NCBI GenBank assembly: GCA_965277495.1
Contig: OZ255824.1
Span: 4,092,001-4,156,000 of the forward strand
Direction: 5' to 3'
Source of the DNA: CAHJXG01 sp965277495
Lineage (GTDB): Bacteria; Pseudomonadota; Alphaproteobacteria; Acetobacterales; Acetobacteraceae
Length of the DNA stretch: 64,000 nt
The position numbers and the translations under genes are program-made. Below the pieces are notes generated by a model. It was not told the DNA's origin. It searched no databases and was given only the letters and a program-made list of their open reading frames with translations. Shown here one piece after another: positions 7,975-17,451 of the stretch (the stretch's first letter is position 1; each line of letters starts with the position of its first letter).

Positions 7975-9972
7975 ATGCAAGTAAATATCGTCTTCGATGC
8001 TTTGGCGCAGATGGCTCCACAATACTTCAAGGGTGCGATACAGGCCGCGGCCAAGCTGCTCGGAGCGACATTCAAGAACAATATCTCCCTGAATGTCGAA
8101 GTCGGATATGGGGAATATCCAGATGGCAGAACCCCGGAGAAACCCGGCGGAGCGTCTGCGGCGCCCTCGACCGGCGTGTTCGACAGCTACGAGCAGGTCA
8201 GGTCATGGCTCGCAGGCAATGCTGACGCAGCGGCGCAGTCCGGCATTGACGCCTTGCCCCAAACGGTGACCATCCAGGGGCAGCAGCAAGTCACGGTCTG
8301 GCGTGCACAAGAAAAGCTGATGGGCCAGATAGCATCGAACGATGCAGGGCTGGACGGGTATGCAGGCTTCGCAACCAATATTTCCGCAAATTCCTTAATG
8401 GGCACGGCGTTGCACGAGTTGACCCACGCAATGGGCCGGGTCAACTATGGCACACAGCCGGATATCTTTGATCTCTACAGGTTCACCAGTCCCGGGACAC
8501 GCTTATTTGCGGGTGACGTGCCCAACAGCGCATCTTATTTTTCCCTGGATGGAGGGCGGACCGATCTGGCGGATTATGGCCAGGCATCCGATCCAAGTGA
8601 CTTCTTGAACACCGGCGCAAGAACGCCGAACGATCCATTCAACGAATACTATGATGGAAGCACCGTTCAGGGACTGACCTCCATCGACCTGCTCGAAATG
8701 GAAAGTCTTGGCTATCAAGCGAACCAGGGCACGTCGTCAATTTTTGCCATCGCCGCCCTGAGCGCGGACAAACCGGACGGCCTCAAGGGCACGACCCCCT
8801 ACAGCTTCGAAATCACGCGCTCCGGCGACCTGACCCAGGCCACGACGCTCACGTATAACGTAGCCGGGTCGGGCAGCAGCCCGGCGCAGGAGCACCTGTT
8901 CACCCTCGCTGCGGGAGTGGTCAACTTTGCCGCAGGGGCGTCCGCGGCAACGCTCGTCGTCAGCGTCAATGCGGCGGCCATTTGGGCTGATGAAGAATTT
9001 ACCGTCACGCTGGCCGGGCCGCCCGGCGCCATCCTGACCCAGGCCACCGCAGGCGGCACCATCCAAAAGAACGAAACCATTGTCCCAGGCGTGCACGACC
9101 TCGCGCTCACGGGAACCCACGACCAGTATGTCATCGCCGCGGCGTCGGGTGGCCAGGCCTACATCCAGGATACCGTGAGCGGCAGGGATGGCACCCAAGC
9201 CGTCGCAAACCTGGCGCACATCTTCTTCGCCGATGGCGCCGGCGACTTCGACGGCACCGGCACACTGGAGAACGTCACGCGCCTGTATCGGGCGGCTTTC
9301 AACCGCGCGCCCGACCTTGCCGGCCTGGACCACAACCGTGACCTCGTGGACGCCAACACGGTCCCGCTCGCCGCCTTGGCCGCGAGCTTTGCGAAATCTC
9401 CTGAGTTCTTGTCGCTCTATGGGTCGCCGGACAACGCCGGGTTCGTGCGGCAGATGTACCAGAACGTCTTGCACCGGGCGCCCGACGGCGCCGGATTGCA
9501 GGTCTGGCTCAACTATCTCGGCACCGGCGCCAGCCAGGGCCAGGTCTTGGCCGGGTTTGCCGACAGCCGCGAAAACCGCAAGCAGATCCTGCCGATTGCC
9601 GGCGACAAGAACGACTCCGAGGCGGCGCGGATGTACCAGGCGGCACTGAACCGTGCTCCGGACGACCTGGGGCTAAGCTTCTGGTCCAATAAGCTGCAGG
9701 CCGGCATCGCTCCTGAAACGGTGGCGCAGGGCTTCACCGACTCCAACGAGTTCAAGCAGCTTTACGGGACGCTGAACGCCACGGATTTCGTCAGGCAATT
9801 GTATGCCAACGTGCTGAACCGGGCGCCCGATGCACCCGGGCTGGAATTCTGGGTTGGCCAACTCAACGGCGGCGCGACCCATCAGCACGTGCTGATCGGC
9901 TTCTCGGACAGCACGGAGAACCACATCAAGACGGCCTCGATCACCCATGACGCATGGGTCTTCCTCGGCTAG
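7975..9972 (+). CDS. Secreted metalloprotease with DUF4214 repeats
   Basis: A protein of 665 residues. Residues 1-255 form a zinc metalloprotease domain of the NF038122 type with HELTHAMGR (H147, E148, H151). Residues about 258-365 look like a Calx-beta/immunoglobulin-type domain. The C-terminal 235 residues carry four repeats of a DUF4214-like unit with core (L/M)Y-x4-NRAPD-x2-GL, near 437, 497, 555 and 611, about 56-60 residues apart. No Sec signal is present; DUF4214 proteins are often exported by type I systems, so such secretion is likely but no transporter is nearby. The ATG at 7975 is fixed by an in-frame stop at 7954. Lower GC than its neighbours suggests acquisition. Confidence 0.82.
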   Translation: MQVNIVFDALAQMAPQYFKGAIQAAAKLLGATFKNNISLNVEVGYGEYPDGRTPEKPGGASAAPSTGVFDSYEQVRSWLAGNADAAAQSGIDALPQTVTIQGQQQVTVWRAQEKLMGQIASNDAGLDGYAGFATNISANSLMGTALHELTHAMGRVNYGTQPDIFDLYRFTSPGTRLFAGDVPNSASYFSLDGGRTDLADYGQASDPSDFLNTGARTPNDPFNEYYDGSTVQGLTSIDLLEMESLGYQANQGTSSIFAIAALSADKPDGLKGTTPYSFEITRSGDLTQATTLTYNVAGSGSSPAQEHLFTLAAGVVNFAAGASAATLVVSVNAAAIWADEEFTVTLAGPPGAILTQATAGGTIQKNETIVPGVHDLALTGTHDQYVIAAASGGQAYIQDTVSGRDGTQAVANLAHIFFADGAGDFDGTGTLENVTRLYRAAFNRAPDLAGLDHNRDLVDANTVPLAALAASFAKSPEFLSLYGSPDNAGFVRQMYQNVLHRAPDGAGLQVWLNYLGTGASQGQVLAGFADSRENRKQILPIAGDKNDSEAARMYQAALNRAPDDLGLSFWSNKLQAGIAPETVAQGFTDSNEFKQLYGTLNATDFVRQLYANVLNRAPDAPGLEFWVGQLNGGATHQHVLIGFSDSTENHIKTASITHDAWVFLG

Positions 9973-9979
9973 GCCGTTC

Positions 9980-10471
9980 CTAGGGAATCGGCTGCGGCCG
10001 CGGCGCGCCGGGGAATATCCCGCCCGGAAGCGGTGGCGTCGCCCGCGGGGGCGGCGGTGACGGCGGCCGGAATGCAGGACGCTGCGGCTCTGGCTGGCGG
10101 CGCTGCTCCTCGGCCCGGTCGCGATCGAAGCGCTCGCGGTTGAACCGGTCCTGGTCGCCGCGGAATTGCTGCTGACGCAATTCACGGTCGCGGAACTCCC
10201 GCTCCCGAAATCCCCGGTCGCCGAAGTCCCGTTCCCGCGAATAGCCGAACCCAGGCCCCACCGGCCCGGAATACCCGTAAGGCTGCACGTAAGTCGGCCC
10301 GCCATAGGGCGCCGCATACTCGGGGGGCGCATAATACCCCGGCGAAGCATACTCCGGCTGGACATAGCCGACGGCCGGCGGCTGCTGGCTGCCGTAATAG
10401 TTGCCCGGGTCAGGGACGCAGGCCGCCAACGCCGTGCATGCCATCAGCCCAGTCAACCATCCCAACCGCAT
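9980..10471 (-). CDS. Tyr/Pro- and Arg/Glu-rich lipoprotein of unknown function
   Basis: A protein of 163 residues with a lipoprotein signal ending in ALAAC, a Tyr/Pro/Gly-rich segment, an Arg/Glu/Asp/Phe-rich charged segment (repeats of RDRE/REFRDRE type) and a Pro-rich tail. I start at 10471 because GGAGGG lies 8 bases upstream; an earlier frame extends to 10507. It is probably anchored in the outer membrane. The low-complexity charged middle resembles disordered cell-envelope proteins, and I cannot assign a family. Confidence 0.7.
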   Translation of the reverse strand: MRLGWLTGLMACTALAACVPDPGNYYGSQQPPAVGYVQPEYASPGYYAPPEYAAPYGGPTYVQPYGYSGPVGPGFGYSRERDFGDRGFREREFRDRELRQQQFRGDQDRFNRERFDRDRAEEQRRQPEPQRPAFRPPSPPPPRATPPLPGGIFPGAPRPQPIP

Positions 10472-10567
10472 CGCACGTTCCCTCCAGTGTGCCGTGACAC
10501 CTATCACGCCATCGGTTTATGCTCGCGAAACGTGGCAGGACCGCGGCAGTTTGCGTGGAGGACGATC

Positions 10568-10948
10568 ATGCCGGTAAGCGGCCATGGACCCTATGACGAC
10601 CAGAACGTGTTCGCCCGCATCCTGCGCGATGAGATCCCGTCCCGCCGGGTCTATGAGGACGAGTGGGCGGTGGCGTTCCACGACGTCGCTCCACAGGCGC
10701 CCGTGCACATCCTGGTCATCCCTCGCGGACGCTATGTGGCGCTGGCCGACTTCCTGGCGACTGCTGCCGACGCCGAGATCGCGGGCTTCTTTCGCGCGGT
10801 CGGCAAGGTCGCCCGAGATTTTGGGCTGGAGCGGACGGGCTACCGCGTGCTGTCCAACATGGGTTCCCACTCCGGGCAGGAGGTGCCGCACCTCCATGTT
10901 CACTTATTTGGCGGCGGTCCGCTCGGCCCCATGCTCATCAAGGCTTGA
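10568..10948 (+). CDS. HIT-family purine nucleoside phosphoramidase (HinT-like)
   Basis: A protein of 126 residues with the histidine triad H108-L-H110-V-H112 preceded by GQEVPHLH, the Hint subclass signature. It hydrolyses AMP-lysine or AMP-NH2 type phosphoramidates. The ATG at 10568 has GGAGG about 6-7 bases upstream. The long in-frame extension to 10166 lies antisense to the lipoprotein gene and is not used. It is followed directly by the TPP riboswitch. Confidence 0.9.
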   Translation: MPVSGHGPYDDQNVFARILRDEIPSRRVYEDEWAVAFHDVAPQAPVHILVIPRGRYVALADFLATAADAEIAGFFRAVGKVARDFGLERTGYRVLSNMGSHSGQEVPHLHVHLFGGGPLGPMLIKA

Positions 10949-10980
10949 CAGGCGGAACCGTCCGACCGAGTTTCGCATTA

Positions 10981-11085
10981 TCCGAGGGGAGCCCCGACAT
11001 GGGGCTGAGAGATCGCAGGCCATGGCTAGGGCAGCGCGGTGACCCTACGAAACCTGATCCGGGTCATGCCGGCGTAGGGACGGGA
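10981..11085 (+). promoter_or_regulatory. TPP riboswitch (THI element)
   Basis: The stretch contains the canonical thiamine pyrophosphate aptamer landmarks in order: GGGGAGCCCC, GGGGCTGAGA (10999-11010 region), GACCCTACGAAACCTGATC, GGGTCATGCCGGCGTAGGGA. The outer stem can form from TCCG at the start and CGGGA at the end. It lies 48 bases upstream of thiC, whose expression it should switch off when TPP is abundant. No poly-U terminator is obvious between it and thiC, so control of translation initiation is more likely than attenuation. Confidence 0.93.
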
Positions 11086-11132
11086 TCATCGCGTCACCCC
11101 GTCCCGGCCCGCATTCCACATGGGAGCCGACG

Positions 11133-12947
<1,815 letters not shown>

Positions 12948-12959
12948 GGTGCCGGATAG

Positions 12960-12986
12960 GGCGCGCGGCAAAGGTTGCGGCGCGCC
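12960..12986 (+). terminator. Hairpin after thiC
   Basis: GGCGCGC pairs with GCGCGCC, and GCAA with TTGC inside, leaving an AGG loop. No U-run follows, so it may act as an RNA-stabilising 3' end rather than a true intrinsic terminator. Confidence 0.3.
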
Positions 12987-13030
12987 GGGGCAGGCCCCAT
13001 CCTCGGTTCGCATGAGGGATAGGGCCTGGC

Positions 13031-13885
13031 ATGAGTGATCCACGAGATGCGTTGCAGGCGATCGGCCAGTTGCCCGACGTGGAGATCGACCTTGCCGGCG
13101 CTGCGGTGCAACTGGCCCGCATCGACGCGCCCAACCTGGATTGGCAGGCTGCGGTCCAGCACTTGAGCGAACTCGCGCGATCCGCCGTCAGCCTGGCGAA
13201 CGACCTGCCGAGCACGGACCTGTCCGCTCGCGCCGGGGCGTTGGCCGGGCTGATCACCGGGCGCTATGGCTATGCCGGGGACACCAAGGATTACGACAGC
13301 GCCGCCAATGCCAACTTGATCCAGGTGATCGAGCGCCGCCGCGGCCTGCCGGTGGCGCTCGGCATATTATGGCTGCATTGCGCCCGGGCCGCCGGATGGG
13401 GCGCGCACGGGGTCGATTTCCCCGGCCATTTCCTAATTGCGTTGGAAGGCCAAAGCACCCGCCGCAACCGCACGCCCGAGCAGCAGCAGACGGTGCTGGA
13501 CGTGTTCGCCGGCGGCGTGCCGCTCGATGCCCGCGACATGCGCGCGCTGTTGAAGCGCGTCGAGGGGCCGGACGCCGAATTGCGCCCCGGCGTGCTGCAG
13601 CCGATGTCGAGCCGCAGCGTGCTGCTGCGTTTGCAGACCAACATCAAGGCCCGGCGCCTGGTCGTAGGAGACCTGCAAGGCGCGCTGTCCTGCGCCGAGA
13701 ACATGCTGCGCATCGCCCCCGACACGGCCCCGCTCTGGCGCGAGGCCGCGTTGATCAACCAGCGGCTGGAGCATGTCGGGGCGGCCCTGCGCTGCTACGA
13801 ACGCTTCCTAGACCTGGTGCCGCAGGGCGACGCGGCTTTGCGCACCCGCGCCGCCATCGATGAACTGCGGTCCCGGCTGAATTAG
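13031..13885 (+). CDS. SirB1-family transglutaminase-like/TPR protein
   Basis: A protein of 284 residues. The N-terminal two thirds match the SirB1/transglutaminase-like fold seen in many Proteobacteria (TKDYDSAANANLIQVIERR, then GLPVALGILW, then GVDFPGHFLI), and the C-terminal 90 residues form TPR-like helices (ALSCAENMLRIAPDTAPLWREAA; AALRCYERFLDLVP). The biochemical function is not established. Its end overlaps by 4 bp the convergent 57-residue protein. Confidence 0.8.
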   Translation: MSDPRDALQAIGQLPDVEIDLAGAAVQLARIDAPNLDWQAAVQHLSELARSAVSLANDLPSTDLSARAGALAGLITGRYGYAGDTKDYDSAANANLIQVIERRRGLPVALGILWLHCARAAGWGAHGVDFPGHFLIALEGQSTRRNRTPEQQQTVLDVFAGGVPLDARDMRALLKRVEGPDAELRPGVLQPMSSRSVLLRLQTNIKARRLVVGDLQGALSCAENMLRIAPDTAPLWREAALINQRLEHVGAALRCYERFLDLVPQGDAALRTRAAIDELRSRLN

Positions 13886-14055
13886 GCTTTCTTGGCCGGC
13901 TTATTCTCTTCCACGTATTCGGCGGGCGCGCCCGGCGCGTGGTTCGCATCCTTGCTATGGCCGCCCAGCCCACGGGCGGCATCGCTGCTGCCGGTTTTCG
14001 GGTTGGGTGCGCCCGTGGTTCCGGTCACCTTGGGGTCCTGCGGCGTTTCGGTCAT
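13882..14055 (-). CDS. Small hydrophilic protein of unknown function
   Basis: A protein of 57 residues, rich in Gly, Lys, Pro and Asp, without signal or membrane segment, probably disordered. The ATG at 14055 has AGGAGG 7 bases upstream, which is strong evidence for translation; the frame open to 14241 is not needed. It resembles small Lys-ending stress-type proteins, but I cannot assign a family. Confidence 0.6.
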   Translation of the reverse strand: MTETPQDPKVTGTTGAPNPKTGSSDAARGLGGHSKDANHAPGAPAEYVEENKPAKKA

Positions 14056-14191
14056 GGCCAATCCTCCTGTTGTTGCTGCCTGAACGCGCCCGCGCGCCGG
14101 CGGTTCACCCGCCCGGCTTTCCCAAAGTTTTAGGCTACAACCGCCCCGCCCGGCGGCGTAGCATCGAACGGCCCGAACACCAGGAGACTGC

Positions 14192-15418
14192 ATGACCTCC
14201 GCTGCCCGGCAGATCGCCTTCATCAATGCCGCGCATTCCATGTGCCACTATTGCCTGCTGATCCTGCCGACCGCGGTGCTCGCCATGGCCACCCCGGGCG
14301 GCGCGTTCGGGGCCGACTACGGGCCGATCGTGGCGCTCGCGACCGGCATGTTCGTGCTGTACGGGGCGCTGTCGTTGCCGCAGGGCTGGATCGCCGCACG
14401 GATCGGGCGGAAACGGCTGATGAGCATCTATTTCCTGGGCACCGGGTTGTCGCTGGTCGCCTGCGGGTTCGCGACCACGCCATGGCTGCTGGGCGTGGCA
14501 TTGGCGTCCACCGGGGCATTCGCCGCGATCTACCATCCAGTCGGGACCGCCATGCTGGTGGAGGCAGCCGGCGACCGGCCCGGCCGTTCGATCGGCGTGA
14601 ATGGCGTGTTCGGCAACTTCGGCGTGGCTTCTGCGCCGGTGGTGACGGTGTTCCTGGTCGGACGGTTCGGCTGGCAAAGCGCGTTCATCGTGCCAGGTTT
14701 GGTCATCGTGGCGCTCGGCATCGCCTGGACGCGCGTTCCCGCGCACGACTATAGCGTCATCCGCGGCACCCGTCCGTTCCCCAAGATACCGCCCGCGGTC
14801 GTGCGCCGGGCTGTCATCATCCTGCTGCTGATCGCCATCGTGTCCGGGCTCGTGTTCAACGCATTCACGCTGGTGATCCCGAAACTGCTGCAGGAGCGGT
14901 TGGCGGCGGACGCCGGGCTGCTGCCGATGATCGGCGTGGCGGCGTTCCTGGTGACGCTGTGCGGCGCATTGACCCAGTTCACCGTGGGACGCCTGATCGA
15001 CCGCACCACGCTCCGCCGGGTGTTCCTGCCCATGGCGATTGTGCTGGTGCCGGGCCTGGCGGCGCTGTCGCTCGTGCACGGCTGGGCGGTGCTGCCGGTA
15101 GCGGCGCTGGTGGCGGGCGTCATCTTTGGCCAGGTGACGGTGAACGAGACCATGACCGCCCGCTATATCTCGCCGCCGCTGCGGGCACGGATGTATTCGG
15201 TCCGGTTCTTCGTCGGCTTCCTCGGCAGCGCGGCCGCGGCGCCGCTGATCGGCGTCCTGCATCAGCGCACCGGCAATCTGTCGGCCGTGATGCTCGTGCT
15301 GGCGGCGGTGGCGGCCATCACGGTCGCCTGCGCGCTGTTCTTCCCCGACCGACCGGAGGAATTGCAGCCGGAGCTGTGGGAACAGGCGCCTGGGAGGCTG
15401 CCGGCGCCGGCCGAGTAG
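14192..15418 (+). CDS. MFS transporter, fosmidomycin-resistance-like
   Basis: A protein of 408 residues with about 12 hydrophobic helices and the MFS loop motif between helices 2 and 3 (ARIGRKR). The distribution of charged loops and the PVG motif near 106 (YHPVGTAML) resemble the Fsr/FSR-type exporters. Substrate unknown. It starts 136 bp from the divergent small gene. The very long antisense frames covering this gene and the next two are shadows. Confidence 0.75.
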   Translation: MTSAARQIAFINAAHSMCHYCLLILPTAVLAMATPGGAFGADYGPIVALATGMFVLYGALSLPQGWIAARIGRKRLMSIYFLGTGLSLVACGFATTPWLLGVALASTGAFAAIYHPVGTAMLVEAAGDRPGRSIGVNGVFGNFGVASAPVVTVFLVGRFGWQSAFIVPGLVIVALGIAWTRVPAHDYSVIRGTRPFPKIPPAVVRRAVIILLLIAIVSGLVFNAFTLVIPKLLQERLAADAGLLPMIGVAAFLVTLCGALTQFTVGRLIDRTTLRRVFLPMAIVLVPGLAALSLVHGWAVLPVAALVAGVIFGQVTVNETMTARYISPPLRARMYSVRFFVGFLGSAAAAPLIGVLHQRTGNLSAVMLVLAAVAAITVACALFFPDRPEELQPELWEQAPGRLPAPAE

Positions 15419-15487
15419 CGTTGCGCGCGGGGGCGGCATGACGGGCATGGGCTTTCGCCGGGGCGGCGCGAGTGCCACATCTTGCCG

Positions 15488-16126
15488 ATGAACCGCCGCA
15501 CCCTTCTGTTCGCCCCGATCCTGGCGCCGCTGATCCCGCGCATGGCCGCGGCGCAGGCGCAGCCCGCCTTGACGCCGCAGGACCGCGCGGACATCGCCCG
15601 GGTCGAGACCTATTTGAACGGCGTCCGCACCTTGCATGCCCGCTTCGTGCAGGTCGCGCCGAACGGCGGCACCAGCGAAGGCCAGGTCTGGCTGCAGCGG
15701 CCCGGACGCCTGCGGTTCCAGTATGATCCGCCGAGTCCCTTCCTGCTGGTCGGCGGCAACGGGCTGCTGGTGTTCCATGACAGCCAGCTCAAGCAGACGA
15801 GCAACATACCCTTGGGGCAGACGCCGCTCGGCCTGCTGCTGCAGGACAACCTGCGCCTGTCCGGCGATGTCACGGTTTTGGGGATCACGCGGCTGCCCGG
15901 GCAACTGCAGGTCAGCCTTTACCGCACCAAATCCCCGGCTGATGGCACGCTGACGCTCATTTTCGCCGACGCGCCGCTGGCGTTGCGCCAATGGACCGTG
16001 GTGGATGCCCAGCGGCAGGAAACCCGCATCACGCTGTACAATGTCGAGCTGGGCGGCACGTTCAGCCAAAAGCTGTTCGAGTTCGTCGACCCCAAGTTTT
16101 TTGAGAACAATAACAACCGGGGCTGA
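15488..16126 (+). CDS. LolA-type outer-membrane lipoprotein carrier protein
   Basis: A protein of 212 residues with a signal peptide (to about residue 24, AAAQA), then the LolA fold: ARFVQVAPNG, GQVWLQRPGRLRFQYDPPSP, and GLLVFHDSQLKQTS. It is a periplasmic chaperone that ferries lipoproteins from LolCDE to the outer membrane. The ATG at 15488 is preferred over a TTG two codons earlier. Downstream, a GATase-type hydrolase starts after 42 bp. Confidence 0.87.
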   Translation: MNRRTLLFAPILAPLIPRMAAAQAQPALTPQDRADIARVETYLNGVRTLHARFVQVAPNGGTSEGQVWLQRPGRLRFQYDPPSPFLLVGGNGLLVFHDSQLKQTSNIPLGQTPLGLLLQDNLRLSGDVTVLGITRLPGQLQVSLYRTKSPADGTLTLIFADAPLALRQWTVVDAQRQETRITLYNVELGGTFSQKLFEFVDPKFFENNNNRG

Positions 16127-16168
16127 TTTTGGCTTCATCCGGGCGCGTTTACCCGCCATGATCGTCCG

Positions 16169-16936
16169 ATGAAGCCGCTGGTCGGGATTTCCTGCTGCAC
16201 TAAATCGTTCGGCCAGTATGGCATGACGAACCATGCCGCGTCCGACACCTATGTCCGCGCCGTCGATCAGGTGGTGGACGCAGTGCCGGTGCTGCTGCCC
16301 GCGAATGGCGACGCCGCCGATATCGAGACGCTGCTCGCCCGGCTCGACGGCATCATCCTGACCGGCAGCCGTTCCAATGTGCATCCCGAGCTTTATGGCG
16401 GCCCGCCGCATCCGGAGGGCACGCCCGAGGACACCAAGCGCGACGCCGTGACCCTGCGGCTGATCCGGGCCGCCATTACCGCCGGGGTGCCGGTGCTGGC
16501 GATCTGCCGCGGCCTGCAGGAACTTAATGTGGCGCTGGGCGGCAGCCTGCACCAGCGCCTGCAGGATCTGCCCGGACGCATCGACCACTCGACCCCGCTG
16601 CATGCGAACGCGCGGATACGCACGGGCAAGGCGCATAGCGTGGGCCTGGCGCCCGACAGTTGGCTGCGCCGGATCGCCAAGGCGGACAGCATCGCCGTGA
16701 ACTCATTGCACAATCAGGGCATTGATCGCTTGGCGGACGGCCTGGTGGCTGATGGCACCGCCCCAGATGGCACCATCGAGGCGGTTTGGCTGCCGGCGTC
16801 GCGCGCCTTGACGGTGGGCGTCCAGTGGCATCCGGAGTATGATTTTTCCGTCGATGCAGTGTCGCGCGCCATCTTCGCTGCGTTCGGCGCCGAGGTGCGC
16901 GGGCGGATGGGCGGAGCGTTGCTGGCGGCGGATTAG
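16169..16936 (+). CDS. Gamma-glutamyl-gamma-aminobutyrate hydrolase family protein (PuuD-like), copy 1
   Basis: A protein of 255 residues: class I glutamine amidotransferase fold of the PuuD type. The nucleophile is C113 in AICRGLQE, with H221 and E223 in QWHPE. PuuD-type enzymes hydrolyse the gamma-glutamyl bond in polyamine or amino-acid breakdown. The substrate is not assignable; no puuABC genes are nearby. A second, divergent copy lies at 29413. Confidence 0.85.
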   Translation: MKPLVGISCCTKSFGQYGMTNHAASDTYVRAVDQVVDAVPVLLPANGDAADIETLLARLDGIILTGSRSNVHPELYGGPPHPEGTPEDTKRDAVTLRLIRAAITAGVPVLAICRGLQELNVALGGSLHQRLQDLPGRIDHSTPLHANARIRTGKAHSVGLAPDSWLRRIAKADSIAVNSLHNQGIDRLADGLVADGTAPDGTIEAVWLPASRALTVGVQWHPEYDFSVDAVSRAIFAAFGAEVRGRMGGALLAAD

Positions 16937-16941
16937 CGCCG

Positions 16942-17451
16942 GTGCTGCGCCTCAGGCAAGCGGTTCCTGCGGATTTAACCTTCGTCCGCATCACGTCCTT
17001 CGAGGCCTACGCGCCCTGGGCAAGCATCCTGGGTGGTCCGCCGCTGCCGATGCATGAGGACTATGCCCCACGCATTGCCCGCCACGAAGTCTGGATCGTC
17101 GAACGCGGCAGCGATGCTGCCGCCATGATGGTGATCGAGACCGCGGCGGACCACCTGACGATCTACAGCCTCGCGGTGTCGCCGGCGCACCAGGGCCAGG
17201 GTATCGGCCGGTGGATGATCCGGTCCGCGGAAAGAATGGCCCAGGCTGCCGGCGTGCGGGAATTACGGCTTTATACCAATCCCCGCATGACCCGGAACAT
17301 CGCGATGTATCAGCAGGCCGGGTTCCACGAGACCGGACGACGGCCCAACCCCTTCCGGGAGGGGTGGGTTCTCGTCGATATGGCAAAGGCGGTTCCGGGT
17401 TTGGCGGGTGGAGGGAACGATGCTGGCGGAAACCCGATCCGTTTGCCTTAA
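16942..17451 (+). CDS. GNAT-family N-acetyltransferase
   Basis: A protein of 169 residues with the acetyl-CoA loop HQGQGIGRWM and the C-terminal MYQQAGF motif of Rim-type GNATs. It starts with GTG at 16942, 5 bp after the previous stop. The last 15-20 residues are Gly/Asn-rich and its end overlaps the convergent UdgX-fusion gene by 4 bp. Substrate unknown. Confidence 0.8.
   Translation: MLRLRQAVPADLTFVRITSFEAYAPWASILGGPPLPMHEDYAPRIARHEVWIVERGSDAAAMMVIETAADHLTIYSLAVSPAHQGQGIGRWMIRSAERMAQAAGVRELRLYTNPRMTRNIAMYQQAGFHETGRRPNPFREGWVLVDMAKAVPGLAGGGNDAGGNPIRLP

Noticed and set aside
7744..8022. Small minus-strand frame in the AT-rich block
   Set aside because: It overlaps the start of the metalloprotease gene, has no ribosome site and no recognisable features.
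14135..16636. An 833-residue minus-strand frame
   Set aside because: It is antisense to the MFS carrier, LolA and the PuuD-like gene, which have clear family motifs.
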